Below are positions 53,271 to 62,575 of a stretch of 64,000 bases of DNA, one piece after another. The notes under the pieces are model-generated. The model worked only from the letters and a program-made list of their open reading frames with translations. It ran no database searches and was not told the DNA's origin. Each line of letters begins with the position of its first letter. Position 1 is the stretch's first letter. The DNA is from Pseudoalteromonas prydzensis (GTDB taxonomy: Bacteria > Pseudomonadota > Gammaproteobacteria > Enterobacterales > Alteromonadaceae). Where the stretch lies: positions 682,001 to 746,000 of the forward strand of contig NZ_BDDT01000001.1 of NCBI RefSeq assembly GCF_001661495.1. Direction: 5' to 3'. Position numbers and translations under genes: made by a program.

Positions 53271-54647
53271 TTAATTAACTAACGCATAACTCCAACGGCC
53301 ATTAAATACTTGATAAGTGTTTACTTTAGCAAGTAATGATGAAATCGTTGAGTCAATTGCATTTTCCTGCGCTATTAAAACATCCTGTCGCGCATCTAAC
53401 AACTCTAAGTAGGGTATTTGCCCTTCTTGATACATTGCCTGCGCTTGTAAAAAGGCATTATTTGCATATTTATAACGCTGTTCGGCATAGCTTTGTTGTT
53501 GACTTTGTTTGACTAATAGCTGCAATGAAAGTTCACTTTGTGCCATTGCATTCAACACCACTTGTTGGTACTGGCTATAAGCCGCTTCACTCAAATATTG
53601 CTGCGCATCACGTTGTGCCAGTAATGCAGGGTAACTTAACAGTGACCATTCAACGCGTGGCGAAACTTGCCACTGCTGTGCAGTATCAGAGAGTTGATTG
53701 TTTCCTAAACTCACCACCCCTGCAAATGCCGATAAACTGATATCAGGTAATAACGCTTTACTTGCAGCGACGCTTAATGAATTCGCTTGGCTAAATTCAA
53801 ATAATGCTTGGCTAATATCAGGTCGCAAGGCGATCGCATCACTGGGCGTTGCTAAACTCACAGTAAATGCATGCGTAAATAAGCCCTGTTCATCTATCAC
53901 ACTTAAATCACTTGGTAACTGGCCAGTTAATGTTGCCAAGGTTGCTAAATCACGAAACTGAGCGTATTCAATCTCTGGCAATAACGCCTGTTGTTGCTTT
54001 AATTGTGCCAAGGTTCTATTTAGGTCAAGTTCATTTGCCACGCCTTCTTCAACCCGAGCTCGAAGCACTGCAATACTTTGCTGTAATGCTTCAATTTGCA
54101 ATGCAATGATCTGCTGCTTTTGCTTATTACCTTGCAAGCTCACAAAGCCTTTGACCACAGACGCGACCACTTCAATCTGTAAAGCACGTAACTGCTCAGC
54201 TTGGCTCATCGCGCCTGCATTCGCAGCATTAACAAGCGCAGTGATCTTGCCAAACAAATCCAGTTGCCAATCAAGGTTTACATTGGCTGCCGATTGACGT
54301 GTATTTGCATCACCAATACTTGTACGAGTGGCGTCAACGGCCACTCCCCCTTGCGGTAAATACTGAGCTTTTTGGCCACCTAAACGGGCAAGGGCACTTT
54401 TCAGCTGTAACTGACTGGTGCGTAAATCATGATTATTAGTACGAGCACTCTTTACTAAATCATTGAGTTGGCTCGAGTTTAATTGCTGCCACCAGTTAAG
54501 TTCATCTTGACCTTGTAACTGCTCAGCTATTTGCGTTTTCGTAACAAATTCTTGCAGCTGACTTTGGTACTGCTGCTCATCGATTTTGCTTGCACAGCCA
54601 GTTAAAAGACTCGCAACCACAAGAGCGGTTAATTTATACTTACTCAT
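53271..54647 (-). CDS. RND efflux outer-membrane lipoprotein (NodT/OprM-like)
   Basis: A 458-residue TolC-like channel protein. The lipobox L-L-T-G-C (Cys near 18) marks it as a lipoprotein of the NodT subfamily. Two repeated long-helix segments follow, with the typical N-Q-D-L-R/N-N-H-D-L-R pattern (about 75), D-L-F-G (about 132) and V-E-E-G-V-A-N-E-L-D-L-N-R-T (about 195-208). It forms the exit duct of the tripartite pump whose adaptor and permease lie upstream. Its start overlaps the permease stop by 8 bases. Confidence 0.92.
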   Translation of the reverse strand: MSKYKLTALVVASLLTGCASKIDEQQYQSQLQEFVTKTQIAEQLQGQDELNWWQQLNSSQLNDLVKSARTNNHDLRTSQLQLKSALARLGGQKAQYLPQGGVAVDATRTSIGDANTRQSAANVNLDWQLDLFGKITALVNAANAGAMSQAEQLRALQIEVVASVVKGFVSLQGNKQKQQIIALQIEALQQSIAVLRARVEEGVANELDLNRTLAQLKQQQALLPEIEYAQFRDLATLATLTGQLPSDLSVIDEQGLFTHAFTVSLATPSDAIALRPDISQALFEFSQANSLSVAASKALLPDISLSAFAGVVSLGNNQLSDTAQQWQVSPRVEWSLLSYPALLAQRDAQQYLSEAAYSQYQQVVLNAMAQSELSLQLLVKQSQQQSYAEQRYKYANNAFLQAQAMYQEGQIPYLELLDARQDVLIAQENAIDSTISSLLAKVNTYQVFNGRWSYALVN

Positions 54648-57600
54648 TAATTTGCTCCTGCGTAGTCACTTTACGCGTTTTAGTTACCAAAATATAAAAG
54701 ACCGGTGTAAATAATAAGCCAAATACCGTGACCCCAATCATCCCCGAAAACACTGCATTGCCCATTGCATGGCGCATTTCAGCCCCAGCACCGGTTGCTA
54801 ATACCAGTGGTATAACGCCCGCCGTAAACGCAATTGAAGTCATCAGGATAGGACGTAAACGCATCCGACATGCCTCTAAAATGGCATCAAAATGGCTCAG
54901 CCCATGGTTATTTTTATCCCGTGCAAATTCCACCATCAATATGGCATTTTTAGATGCCAGCGCCACTAAGACAATTAAGGCGATTTGGGTAAAAATGTTA
55001 TTATCTGAACCCACCAACCACACGCCCATTAAGGCAGAGAATATAGTCATTGGTACGATTAAAATAATTGCCAGTGGTAAGCGTAAGCTTTCATATTGCG
55101 CAGCCAGCACCATAAACACCAATAACACCACTAGTGGGAAAACATACACCATAGTATTACCGGCAAGGATTTGCTGGAAAGTCACTTCTGTCCATTCATA
55201 TTCAATACCACTTGGTAAGTTATCAGCCAAAATCAGTTCAATTGCTTGTTGCGCTTGATCTGAACTGTAGCCTGGCGCTGGACTGCCATTGAGCTCGGCA
55301 CTTGGATAGCCATTGTAATGCATCACTCTATCAGGGCCGGTACTTGCTGTAGCGGTTAACACTGATCCCAATGGCACCATATTACCGCGATTGTTACGCA
55401 CTTTTAGATTCAAAATTTGCTCAGGATCAAGGCGGTAATCCGCATCAGCTTGGGCATTTACCTGGTAAGTACGGCCAAATAAATTAAAATCATTCACGTA
55501 CATAGAACCAAGATATACTTGCAAGGCATTGAATACTTCATCCAGAGGAATGCCTTGGATCAGCGCTTGTTCACGGTCAATATCAATATCCATTTGTGGC
55601 ACTTGAATTCTAAAGCTTGAATAAAGTCCCATTAACGCGGGATCTTGTTGCGCTTTAGTTATCACCGTTTGCAAGCTGTTAAAGAGCGTTTCAAAGCCTT
55701 TATTACCACGGTCTTCTAATTGCAATTTAAAGCCACCTGTAGTGCCTAAACCTTGAATTGGTGGAGGTGGGAATACCGCAACGAATGCTTCATCAATCGC
55801 ACTAAAACGTTGGTTTAATTGTGCAGCAATGGCCATTGCTGACATACTTGGATCACTACGTTCACTAAATGCTTCCAGCGGTGTAAACACGATGCCGCTA
55901 TTAGGACTATTAGTAAAACCATTTACCGATAAGCCAGGAAAAGCAACGGTATTAGCAACACCAGGCACTTGCAATGCAATTTCTTGCATTTGTTTAACCA
56001 CATCTTGGGTGCGCTCTAAACTCGCAGCATCTGGTAACTGGGCAATAGCAACTAGGTACTGTTTATCTTGCGCCGGAATAAAGCCACCAGGGACCGCATC
56101 AAATAATTTAATTGTGCCGCCAAGTAATACCACATAAGCCACCATCACTATGGCAGTCATGCGCATTAATTTTTGCACCAACTTTTGATAGCCTTTTGCA
56201 CCACGGTCAAATACACGGTTAAAAGGCGCAAATAACCAACGACCAAATAAACGATTTAGTAAACGTGTCAACGCATCCGGTTTAGCATCATGACTTCTTA
56301 ATAACAGTGCCGATAACGCTGGTGACAAGGTTAATGAGTTAAAGGCTGAAATAACCGTTGAAATAGTAATCGTTAATGCAAACTGCTTATAAAATTGCCC
56401 CGAAAGACCGGTGATAAATGCTGTAGGGATAAACACCGCGCAAAGCACTAACGCAATGGCAATGATTGGGCCTGTCACCTCTGTCATCGCAACACGGGTC
56501 GCTTCTAGTGGTGATAAACCTTGTTCAATATTTCGCTCAACGTTTTCGACCACCACGATGGCGTCATCAACTACAATACCAATAGCCAGTACTAAACCAA
56601 ATAACGACAGTGTATTAATCGATACACCTAACCATTGCATCACCGCAAAAGTACCAATGAGTGATACTGGCACTGCAATTAATGGAATAATCGATGCTCG
56701 CCATGTTTGTAAAAATAGCACCACCACGATAACAACCAAAACAATCGCTTCGAGTAAAGTAGTAATTACCGCATCAATTGAGCCACGCACAAACACAGTG
56801 GGATCATAGACGATGTCGTACTCAACGCCACTTGGAAAATCTTTCGATAAACGCGCCATGGTCTCGCGTACTTGGTCTGAAAGCTCAATCGCATTAGAGC
56901 CAGGACGTTGGAATATCGGCATCGCAAGTGCTGGTTGATTATCAAGCTCAGCCCTTAGTGAGTAAGTATTTTGGCCAAGTTCAACGCGCGCAACATCATT
57001 TAAACGCGTTAACTGACCTTGTTCACCGACTTTAATAATGACTTGTTGAAACTCTTCAACGCTATTTAAACGCCCTTTTACATTCAGCAATACTTGAAAC
57101 TGGCTCTCAGTTGCTGCTGGCTGTGCACCTAAACTACCTGCCGCGACTTGCTGATTTTGTGCGCGTAGCGCAGTGACAACATCCATAGCCGTTAACTCTC
57201 GCGCCGCTAATGCATCAGGATTAAGCCACACCCGCATTGAATATTGACCACCGCCAAATAACTGCACATCACCCACACCACTCAAGCGCGCAATTTGGTC
57301 TTTAATATACAGATCAGCGTAGTTTGATAAGTACGCGGTATCATGGGTTTTTTCAGGTGAAAATAAATGCACAACCATGGTTAAATCGGGTGATGACTTT
57401 TCAGCAACTACACCTAAACGCTGTACTTCTTGTGGTAAACGCGGCAGTGCACTATTTACACGATTTTGCACTTGTACTTGGGCACGGTCTAAATCGGTTC
57501 CCAGTGCGAATGTTACTGTCAGTGTCATACGTCCATCACTAGTCGCTTGCGAAAACATATACAACATGTTCTCTGCCCCATTGATCTCTTGCTCTAATGG

Positions 57601-57795
57601 CGTTGCCACTGTTTGCGCGATCACAGTCGGGTTGGCGCCTGGGTAATTTGCCGTTACCACAACGGTCGGTGGTACAACTTCAGGGTACTCACTAACTGGC
57701 AATTGGAACAACGAAATAGCACCAGCAATTAAAATCACCAATGACAGCATGGCTGCAAATATCGGTCGTTGAATAAAAAAGTGTGAAAATTTCAT
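54640..57795 (-). CDS. RND multidrug efflux permease (AcrB/MexB type, HAE1)
   Basis: A 1,051-residue, 12-helix RND transporter. It begins M-K-F-S-H-F-F-I-Q-R-P-I-F-A and has the paired helices/porter domains of the HAE1 family. Helix 4 carries G-I-V-V-D-D-A-I-V-V-V-E-N (about 400-412), whose two Asp residues are the proton-relay pair. F-P-S-G-V-E-Y-D-I-V-Y-D-P-T and L-A-A-Q-Y-E-S-L-R-L-P-L are further hallmarks. It exports hydrophobic drugs, detergents or dyes by proton antiport. The adaptor is 8 bases upstream and the channel overlaps its end, giving a complete tripartite set. The exact substrates cannot be read from the sequence. Confidence 0.95.
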   Translation of the reverse strand: MKFSHFFIQRPIFAAMLSLVILIAGAISLFQLPVSEYPEVVPPTVVVTANYPGANPTVIAQTVATPLEQEINGAENMLYMFSQATSDGRMTLTVTFALGTDLDRAQVQVQNRVNSALPRLPQEVQRLGVVAEKSSPDLTMVVHLFSPEKTHDTAYLSNYADLYIKDQIARLSGVGDVQLFGGGQYSMRVWLNPDALAARELTAMDVVTALRAQNQQVAAGSLGAQPAATESQFQVLLNVKGRLNSVEEFQQVIIKVGEQGQLTRLNDVARVELGQNTYSLRAELDNQPALAMPIFQRPGSNAIELSDQVRETMARLSKDFPSGVEYDIVYDPTVFVRGSIDAVITTLLEAIVLVVIVVVLFLQTWRASIIPLIAVPVSLIGTFAVMQWLGVSINTLSLFGLVLAIGIVVDDAIVVVENVERNIEQGLSPLEATRVAMTEVTGPIIAIALVLCAVFIPTAFITGLSGQFYKQFALTITISTVISAFNSLTLSPALSALLLRSHDAKPDALTRLLNRLFGRWLFAPFNRVFDRGAKGYQKLVQKLMRMTAIVMVAYVVLLGGTIKLFDAVPGGFIPAQDKQYLVAIAQLPDAASLERTQDVVKQMQEIALQVPGVANTVAFPGLSVNGFTNSPNSGIVFTPLEAFSERSDPSMSAMAIAAQLNQRFSAIDEAFVAVFPPPPIQGLGTTGGFKLQLEDRGNKGFETLFNSLQTVITKAQQDPALMGLYSSFRIQVPQMDIDIDREQALIQGIPLDEVFNALQVYLGSMYVNDFNLFGRTYQVNAQADADYRLDPEQILNLKVRNNRGNMVPLGSVLTATASTGPDRVMHYNGYPSAELNGSPAPGYSSDQAQQAIELILADNLPSGIEYEWTEVTFQQILAGNTMVYVFPLVVLLVFMVLAAQYESLRLPLAIILIVPMTIFSALMGVWLVGSDNNIFTQIALIVLVALASKNAILMVEFARDKNNHGLSHFDAILEACRMRLRPILMTSIAFTAGVIPLVLATGAGAEMRHAMGNAVFSGMIGVTVFGLLFTPVFYILVTKTRKVTTQEQINE

Positions 57796-57803
57796 TATTC
57801 GTC

Positions 57804-58970
57804 CTACTTCTTAGCCATTAGCGTGTGCTGCGCTGTTGATGATAATGTAAAAGCAACACCTTTGGTGTCTAAAGTCACGGTATTCGGCGCAATTGGCATT
57901 CCCGGGCCTACGCGTGCTGGACCATTCACGGCAATCACATCACCCGCTTTTAAACCAGATGTAATAGCGCGAAAACTGCCATATCGCTCGCCAGTTGTCA
58001 CAAGCTTATATTCAAGTACATTGCCTTCACCGACTGTCAGTACAAAACGATTTTTCAGATCAGTACCAATGGCTTTATCAGGCACAATAACTTGCTCTGT
58101 TATATCATTTGCCGCTAACTTGATCCGCGCAAACGAGCCTGCACGTAATCCGCTGTTTTCATCAAATCGTGCACGAACACGTAGCGTGCCGGTTGCAGCA
58201 TTAATTTGGTTATCAATAAAATCAATATAACCTGTGTGCGCGAATGCACGCTGGCCGACTTTCTGCATTACTACTTGTTGGTGATCCGCCACAGTTACTT
58301 CATCAAATGAACTATTCCAAGTACGTTCATCAACATCAAAATAAGCATACATAGTTTGATTTGAAACAATTGAGGTCAACACACTTTGCCCAGCCAACAC
58401 GTTATTGCCTTTCGTTATATTGGCACGCGAGATCACGCCATCAATCGGTGAGCGGATATCAGTAAATTCTAAATCTAAATTGGCTGCGTTCAGCTGCGCT
58501 TTTAAAGCGGCAAGTTGTGCTTCACGTTGGTGTAACATTGAAGTACGCGATTCAGCCTGCTCTGTTGAAATTGCTTTACGCTCAGTTAATCGCACTGCTC
58601 TTTTGGCTTCACTTTGCGCTTGTGATAATGCAGCCTCTGCGCTGACAACTTGCGCTTCTAAACTAGCAACCACCGCCGCATAAGGACGGGCATCGAGTTT
58701 AAACAGTAAATCGCCTTGCTTTACTATATCGCCTTCATTAAAAGCGATATGTTCAATAACCCCAGCCACACGTGGCATAAGTGAAACTTCTTCTGGCGCT
58801 TCTAAACGCGTGGTGTATGTGTGCCAGTTCTGTACAGGCTTGATGATCACTGAAGCAACATCAATTGGTTGAAGATGTTGTTGGTTACTTTGTTGGGCTG
58901 GCTCTTCAGCACAACCGGCAAGGGTAAGTGATGCCCCTAAAACTGCAATGGCTATTAAGTGTTTGTTCAT
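57804..58970 (-). CDS. RND efflux periplasmic adaptor lipoprotein (AcrA/MexA type)
   Basis: A 388-residue membrane-fusion protein from ATG 58970, selected because AGGAG lies about 9 bases before it and the lipobox signal peptide L-T-L-A-G-C begins there; the ORF extends upstream to 59024. It has the lipoyl halves (A-G-V-I-E-H-I-A-F-N-E-G-D-I-V-K-Q-G-D-L-L-F-K-L-D and I-R-S-P-I-D-G-V-I-S-R), an alpha-hairpin, and the beta-barrel and membrane-proximal domains. It is the first gene of the three-gene pump operon and sits divergent from its likely LysR-type regulator. Confidence 0.93.
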   Translation of the reverse strand: MNKHLIAIAVLGASLTLAGCAEEPAQQSNQQHLQPIDVASVIIKPVQNWHTYTTRLEAPEEVSLMPRVAGVIEHIAFNEGDIVKQGDLLFKLDARPYAAVVASLEAQVVSAEAALSQAQSEAKRAVRLTERKAISTEQAESRTSMLHQREAQLAALKAQLNAANLDLEFTDIRSPIDGVISRANITKGNNVLAGQSVLTSIVSNQTMYAYFDVDERTWNSSFDEVTVADHQQVVMQKVGQRAFAHTGYIDFIDNQINAATGTLRVRARFDENSGLRAGSFARIKLAANDITEQVIVPDKAIGTDLKNRFVLTVGEGNVLEYKLVTTGERYGSFRAITSGLKAGDVIAVNGPARVGPGMPIAPNTVTLDTKGVAFTLSSTAQHTLMAKK

Positions 58971-59049
58971 GACGACGCTCCTGTTGGTGTATTTTTTCAT
59001 AGTACGGAACAAACATGCGGACAAAAACCATAGATTTTTAAATTCATTA

Positions 59050-59064
59050 ATGCCAATATGGCAT
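59050..59064. promoter_or_regulatory. LysR-type operator (T-N11-A palindrome)
   Basis: ATGCCAATATGGCAT is a perfect 15-base palindrome containing T-N11-A, the standard LysR-family binding pattern. It lies 25-39 bases before the regulator start and 80-94 bases before the adaptor start, so one dimer pair could control both directions. Confidence 0.7.
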
Positions 59065-59088
59065 CAATTAAATTTTGGTGAGTAATCA

Positions 59089-60036
59089 ATGGATACCACA
59101 AGTCGTTTATTAATGTTGTTAGAAGTGGTTGAGCGAGGCTCATTTGCCAAAGCCGCAGAAACCCGCAATATTGACCGTTCGGTGATCTCAAAACAAATCA
59201 GCCGTCTAGAGGATGATTTAGGGGTACGTTTACTTAACCGCACCACCCGATCATTTTCACTGACCGCGGCAGGTGCCGAAATGGTAAAAAAGGCCAGTGA
59301 ATTACGCCAATTGCTCGGCGAAACAGTTCGTTTAGCAGAGAACTACCACCAAGAGCCGCGAGGGGTATTAAAAATAACCTCATCAACAATCATCGGCAGA
59401 CGTTACTTGCAGCCCGTTATTAACGATTTTCAAAAACGTTTCCCACAAGTTGAAGTCGAGTTAAGGCTGGATGATAAGTTAGTTGATTTGGTATCTGAAG
59501 GATTTGATTTAGCTTTTCGCGTTGGTGAACCCAAAGATTCATCGCTGATCGCCCGCAAAATTGCCCGTAATAGACTGTTGATTTTGGCTGCACCTGAGTT
59601 CATTCAAACCTATGGATTGCCAACTAAAATAGAAGATTTAATTGATTTACCTGCGGCCAGTTACTCAAGCACCTCGTTACGCGTTGAGGGAATTCGTTAT
59701 GTGGATCAATACGGCTTACCGCAAGAGCAAAAAATCAAAAGTGTGTTCAGAGCCAATGATGCAGAAGTGTTGCTAGATAAAACCCTCTCCGGTACCACTT
59801 ACGTACTCGCGCCAGCATTTATTATTGGCGATGAAATCAAGCAAGGTCGCTTAGTGCCGTTGTTAACCGACATTAAACTACAAGAATACAGCGCCATGTA
59901 CGCCGTATATCCGCATCGTGATTTACCGGTAAGAACGCGGTTATTCTTTGATGCTATTCGTGAGCACCTAGGTAAAGATACGCCACTTTGGGAAAGTAAT
60001 ATCCCTGCATTTGAACAAATGTATCAAGGCGGTTAA
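59089..60036 (+). CDS. LysR-family transcriptional regulator of the efflux operon
   Basis: A 315-residue regulator. The N-terminal winged helix-turn-helix (about 1-60) reads L-L-M-L-L-E-V-V-E-R-G-S-F-A-K-A-A-E then S-V-I-S-K-Q-I-S-R-L-E-D-D-L-G-V-R-L-L-N-R-T-T-R, the classical LysR motif. The rest is the periplasmic-binding-like effector domain with V-E-V-E-L-R-L-D-D-K-L and D-L-A-F-R-V-G. It is divergent from the tripartite efflux operon with a shared operator palindrome, so it probably controls it. The end overlaps the convergent GGDEF gene by 4 bases. Confidence 0.92.
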   Translation: MDTTSRLLMLLEVVERGSFAKAAETRNIDRSVISKQISRLEDDLGVRLLNRTTRSFSLTAAGAEMVKKASELRQLLGETVRLAENYHQEPRGVLKITSSTIIGRRYLQPVINDFQKRFPQVEVELRLDDKLVDLVSEGFDLAFRVGEPKDSSLIARKIARNRLLILAAPEFIQTYGLPTKIEDLIDLPAASYSSTSLRVEGIRYVDQYGLPQEQKIKSVFRANDAEVLLDKTLSGTTYVLAPAFIIGDEIKQGRLVPLLTDIKLQEYSAMYAVYPHRDLPVRTRLFFDAIREHLGKDTPLWESNIPAFEQMYQGG

Positions 60037-61070
60037 GAAACCTGCTCTAAATTTATTGGGCTATGCATCTGCTCAGTCGAGACGTAATTTCGGCCCGCTT
60101 TTTTAGCTTGATAAAGTTGTTTATCTATCGTTTTAAGTGTTTGCTTTAAAGTATTATCATGCTGATAAGACGCTAAGCCAATACTGGCCGTTAAACTAAC
60201 CTGCCGATCGCCGACATTAATCTTTGTGTCTTGCAAGGTCATTCTTATATCTTCAGCGATTTGATAACTCTGTTGTTGATTGGAGTCAGGAATAAACAAC
60301 GCAAACTCTTCTCCTCCTATTCGAAACACACGCCCTTTGTTAATTTTTTTCTTGAGTATATTGGCCACTGCTATCAAAACTTGATCACCTACATCATGAC
60401 CAAACTGATCATTTACTTTTTTAAAGTAATCAAGATCAAGCAGCATAGTAAATAAGTTAGTTTTATCTACCAATTCAACTTCAAAGTAATGATTCATTGC
60501 AAGACGATTACCGGTTTTCGTCAACGGATCAAACAGTGCTAAGTTCTCTAATCGCTGGGCAAATTGCGCTCTACTGGCTTCAAAAATATGCGCAATAACC
60601 CAAATCCCCACATAATTAAAGCTCATATTTAAGCTCAAGTTAAGAGCTGCAAATGGCGCAAGAGAAGGTTTACTAATAAATATGCACGTTTGCAAACATG
60701 CTAATAACAGCGATAAATAAAACCCTCGCTTACACCCTAATAATAGATAATAAAGTACTGGTAGCGAAAAGGTCCATACGAACAAACCGCTATTCATTGC
60801 GGCTAAATAAGTACCAAGTGTGATCAATAAGGTAATGCACAAACATAATACTAACGGTTGCCAAGACTGGATTTTGCGCTTACGTGCGTAGTGAAAAGTA
60901 TAAAAACAATAAGCAGCAAAAACCCCTTCTAAAATACCTAATTGATAGAAGTCATTAATAAAAAGGTTAAAATAGGTGAAAATACTCGCTAAAACTCCAA
61001 AACAAAAACAAATCCATTTCAGTAGGTTTTCACGTAGTACTTTAACGCTATCAATCGCTGCGATATCCAT
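60033..61070 (-). CDS. Membrane-anchored diguanylate cyclase (GGDEF domain)
   Basis: A 345-residue protein with about six membrane helices in the first 165 residues, probably an input or localisation module, followed by a GGDEF domain. The active-site loop is F-R-I-G-G-E-E-F (about residue 250); G-G-E-E-F is a functional variant. Other conserved parts are L-F-D-P-L-T-K-T-G-N-R, L-L-D-L-D-Y-F-K-K-V-N-D and F-G-H-D-V-G-D. It makes cyclic di-GMP. The inhibitory I-site (R-x-x-D, five residues before GGEEF) is absent (I-N-K-G there), so product inhibition is not expected. No c-di-GMP effector gene is adjacent. Confidence 0.92.
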   Translation of the reverse strand: MDIAAIDSVKVLRENLLKWICFCFGVLASIFTYFNLFINDFYQLGILEGVFAAYCFYTFHYARKRKIQSWQPLVLCLCITLLITLGTYLAAMNSGLFVWTFSLPVLYYLLLGCKRGFYLSLLLACLQTCIFISKPSLAPFAALNLSLNMSFNYVGIWVIAHIFEASRAQFAQRLENLALFDPLTKTGNRLAMNHYFEVELVDKTNLFTMLLDLDYFKKVNDQFGHDVGDQVLIAVANILKKKINKGRVFRIGGEEFALFIPDSNQQQSYQIAEDIRMTLQDTKINVGDRQVSLTASIGLASYQHDNTLKQTLKTIDKQLYQAKKAGRNYVSTEQMHSPINLEQVS

Positions 61071-61180
61071 CCGAGAAGCTTAAATCCAGATAAAAAATTT
61101 AGTCTAACGATTAATTTACACAGTACAAGCGCTATTTATTAAAAAGCGTTTAAAGTGCGTAATATTAGTAATTCATAGCT

Positions 61181-62047
61181 CTAATCATTTGCAATTAATT
61201 GCTCGATATCTTTTAGCATATCAGCAAATTCAGCATTGGCATGCTTAAGCTGTTTGGCTGTTATAGTCGCTCTTAAATTAATCAATAACTGAACATAGTG
61301 TTTTGCATTGTTTGCATCTAAACGGATCAGCTCGTCACTCATAAACGCTTCACGTTCAGTGATCACCATTGATAATTGGCTAATGAACTGCTCACGGCTC
61401 AGTTGTGGATCAAAAAACACCTGCTTAAGTTTATCGAGCCTCGCTTGCTTATACGCTTGCCATAACAAAAAGGTACTCTGGAATTCACTATTTGCTTGGC
61501 TTATCAAAGCGATTTGCTGATCATCAAGTGGACCAAGCCAGTCTTTATAGGTATCTAATTGCCGCTCAAGACGTTCCTGTTTACGCTCTAACTCAGTTTG
61601 TTCATTAAACTGTTCAACATCGTCCGCCATATCTTTTGCTATCGCGTCAACAAACTCTTGTCGCTGTTGTGCTGATAAGCTCATAGCCAATGCTACCAGG
61701 TCATCTTTAACATACAACACTAACGACTGCCAATGCACTTTAGCACCTTGAAAATGCGAAAGTAAGGCCTGCTCTGAGGGGTTATTGATCAGTAGTTTTT
61801 GTAATGATAATAAATCCTGACGATACAATGGCAACTGAGTTTTGCGGTGCCAGTCTCGGCTTTGCTTAATTAATGCTTTAGCTTGCTTACTTTGTTGTTT
61901 AGTTAAATCGACATAATCATCAATCCAAAATGCTGATAGCCACCCTATATTATTGTAAGTAAACGAAGCAGAGCAACCTGATAACGCTATTAACAGCGCC
62001 CCAATCACCGCGATCCTGCATTTCAAAATCATATTTATTCTAGGCAT
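61181..62047 (-). CDS. DUF6279-type lipoprotein
   Basis: A 288-residue lipoprotein. The signal peptide (start at M-P-R-I-N-M-I-L-K or five residues later at M-I-L-K) ends in the lipobox L-I-A-L-S-G-C near residue 25. The mature part is almost entirely alpha-helical and rich in Gln/Glu/Lys, with W-L-S-A-F-W-I-D-D-Y-V-D-L-T-K-Q-Q near its start. This pattern resembles the DUF6279 family of uncharacterised gammaproteobacterial lipoproteins. Function is unknown. It has no operon partner; a 110-base gap separates it from the GGDEF gene downstream. Confidence 0.65.
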   Translation of the reverse strand: MPRINMILKCRIAVIGALLIALSGCSASFTYNNIGWLSAFWIDDYVDLTKQQSKQAKALIKQSRDWHRKTQLPLYRQDLLSLQKLLINNPSEQALLSHFQGAKVHWQSLVLYVKDDLVALAMSLSAQQRQEFVDAIAKDMADDVEQFNEQTELERKQERLERQLDTYKDWLGPLDDQQIALISQANSEFQSTFLLWQAYKQARLDKLKQVFFDPQLSREQFISQLSMVITEREAFMSDELIRLDANNAKHYVQLLINLRATITAKQLKHANAEFADMLKDIEQLIAND

Positions 62048-62134
62048 TTTTATTTTTCTTAAGCAGTTAATAGCTCTACGTTAATCAACTTACTCACCGC
62101 TGTAAATGAAGTAATAAAAATAAAACCAAACAAA

Positions 62135-62149
62135 TAAAAATAATTATCA
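62135..62149. promoter_or_regulatory. Fur-box-like site at the sRNA promoter
   Basis: TAAAAATAATTATCA matches the palindromic 7-1-7 Fur motif TGATAATNATTATCA at 12 of 14 defined positions, with the right half exact. It ends 8 bases before the -35 box of the promoter at 62158, a position suited to repression by Fur-iron. The surrounding AT-rich sequence makes chance matches possible. Confidence 0.5.
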
Positions 62150-62157
62150 TTTAAATA

Positions 62158-62186
62158 TTGACATTAAATTAAATCAAAGTAATAAT
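62158..62186 (+). promoter_or_regulatory. Near-consensus sigma-70 promoter
   Basis: TTGACA (-35, perfect) is followed after 17 bases by AATAAT (-10, five of six). Transcription would start near 62193, reading away from the lipoprotein gene into the small RNA candidate. No coding start with a ribosome site follows until the Sel1 gene at 62576, beyond a terminator. Confidence 0.7.
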
Positions 62187-62192
62187 CGTTCG

Positions 62193-62449
62193 CATCAACA
62201 CAGAATAACCCAACTCATTAAGCCTTCGCTTATGATAAAGAATGGGAACGTACCGACCTCAGTGCCCTAGGGAAGATCACCAGTAAGGAAGCTGGACCTT
62301 ATATTAACGTGTTGATGAAGAGAGTGACGCTTCGGTATTTTTACTTACTCGACCCAAGTAATAAAACTTTAAGATCACATTTACTTGCTACATTGCTCAT
62401 ATCGGTGACGGTTGATATGAATCCAAAAAGCCCCGCTGGGGCTTTTTTT
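62193..62449 (+). ncRNA. Candidate RyhB-like iron-responsive small RNA
   Basis: A transcript of about 257 nt is predicted from the promoter to the terminator at 62425-62449. Its 3' part contains ACATTGCTCATAT (62390-62402), which differs by one base from ACATTGCTCACAT in the conserved core of E. coli RyhB. A Fur-like site overlaps the promoter region, as expected for RyhB. RyhB of Vibrio is also over 200 nt, so the length is acceptable. A frame without stops (62222-62470) crosses the region but has no start codon with a ribosome site and runs through the terminator, so it is not taken as coding. Expression, Hfq binding and iron control are inferred. Confidence 0.55.
62425..62449 (+). terminator. 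Strong Rho-independent terminator of the small RNA
   Basis: AAAAAGCCCC pairs with GGGGCTTTTT around a 3-base loop, ending in seven T residues. It is a compact, high-quality terminator, 127 bases upstream of the Sel1-repeat gene, and has no protein gene immediately before it. Confidence 0.92.
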
Positions 62450-62575
62450 ATTTCTTTAAATTTTCTGTAAAATCTGTATCTTGTGTGGATTCTTTGTCAT
62501 TTATAGTGTGAAGCTGGGCAATTGCGGTTGTAGGAACTAAGATTAAACAGTAACAAACTGATTGGAGGTATTGTC

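Noticed and set aside
54728..55258. Plus-strand frame of 176 codons opposite the RND permease
   Set aside because: It is an antisense shadow of a clearly coding gene, with an unnatural composition rich in Thr, Ile and Asn.
62222..62470. Stop-free frame of 83 codons in the gap before the Sel1 gene
   Set aside because: It has no start codon with a ribosome site, reads through a strong terminator, and is better explained as a small RNA; a decayed gene remains possible.
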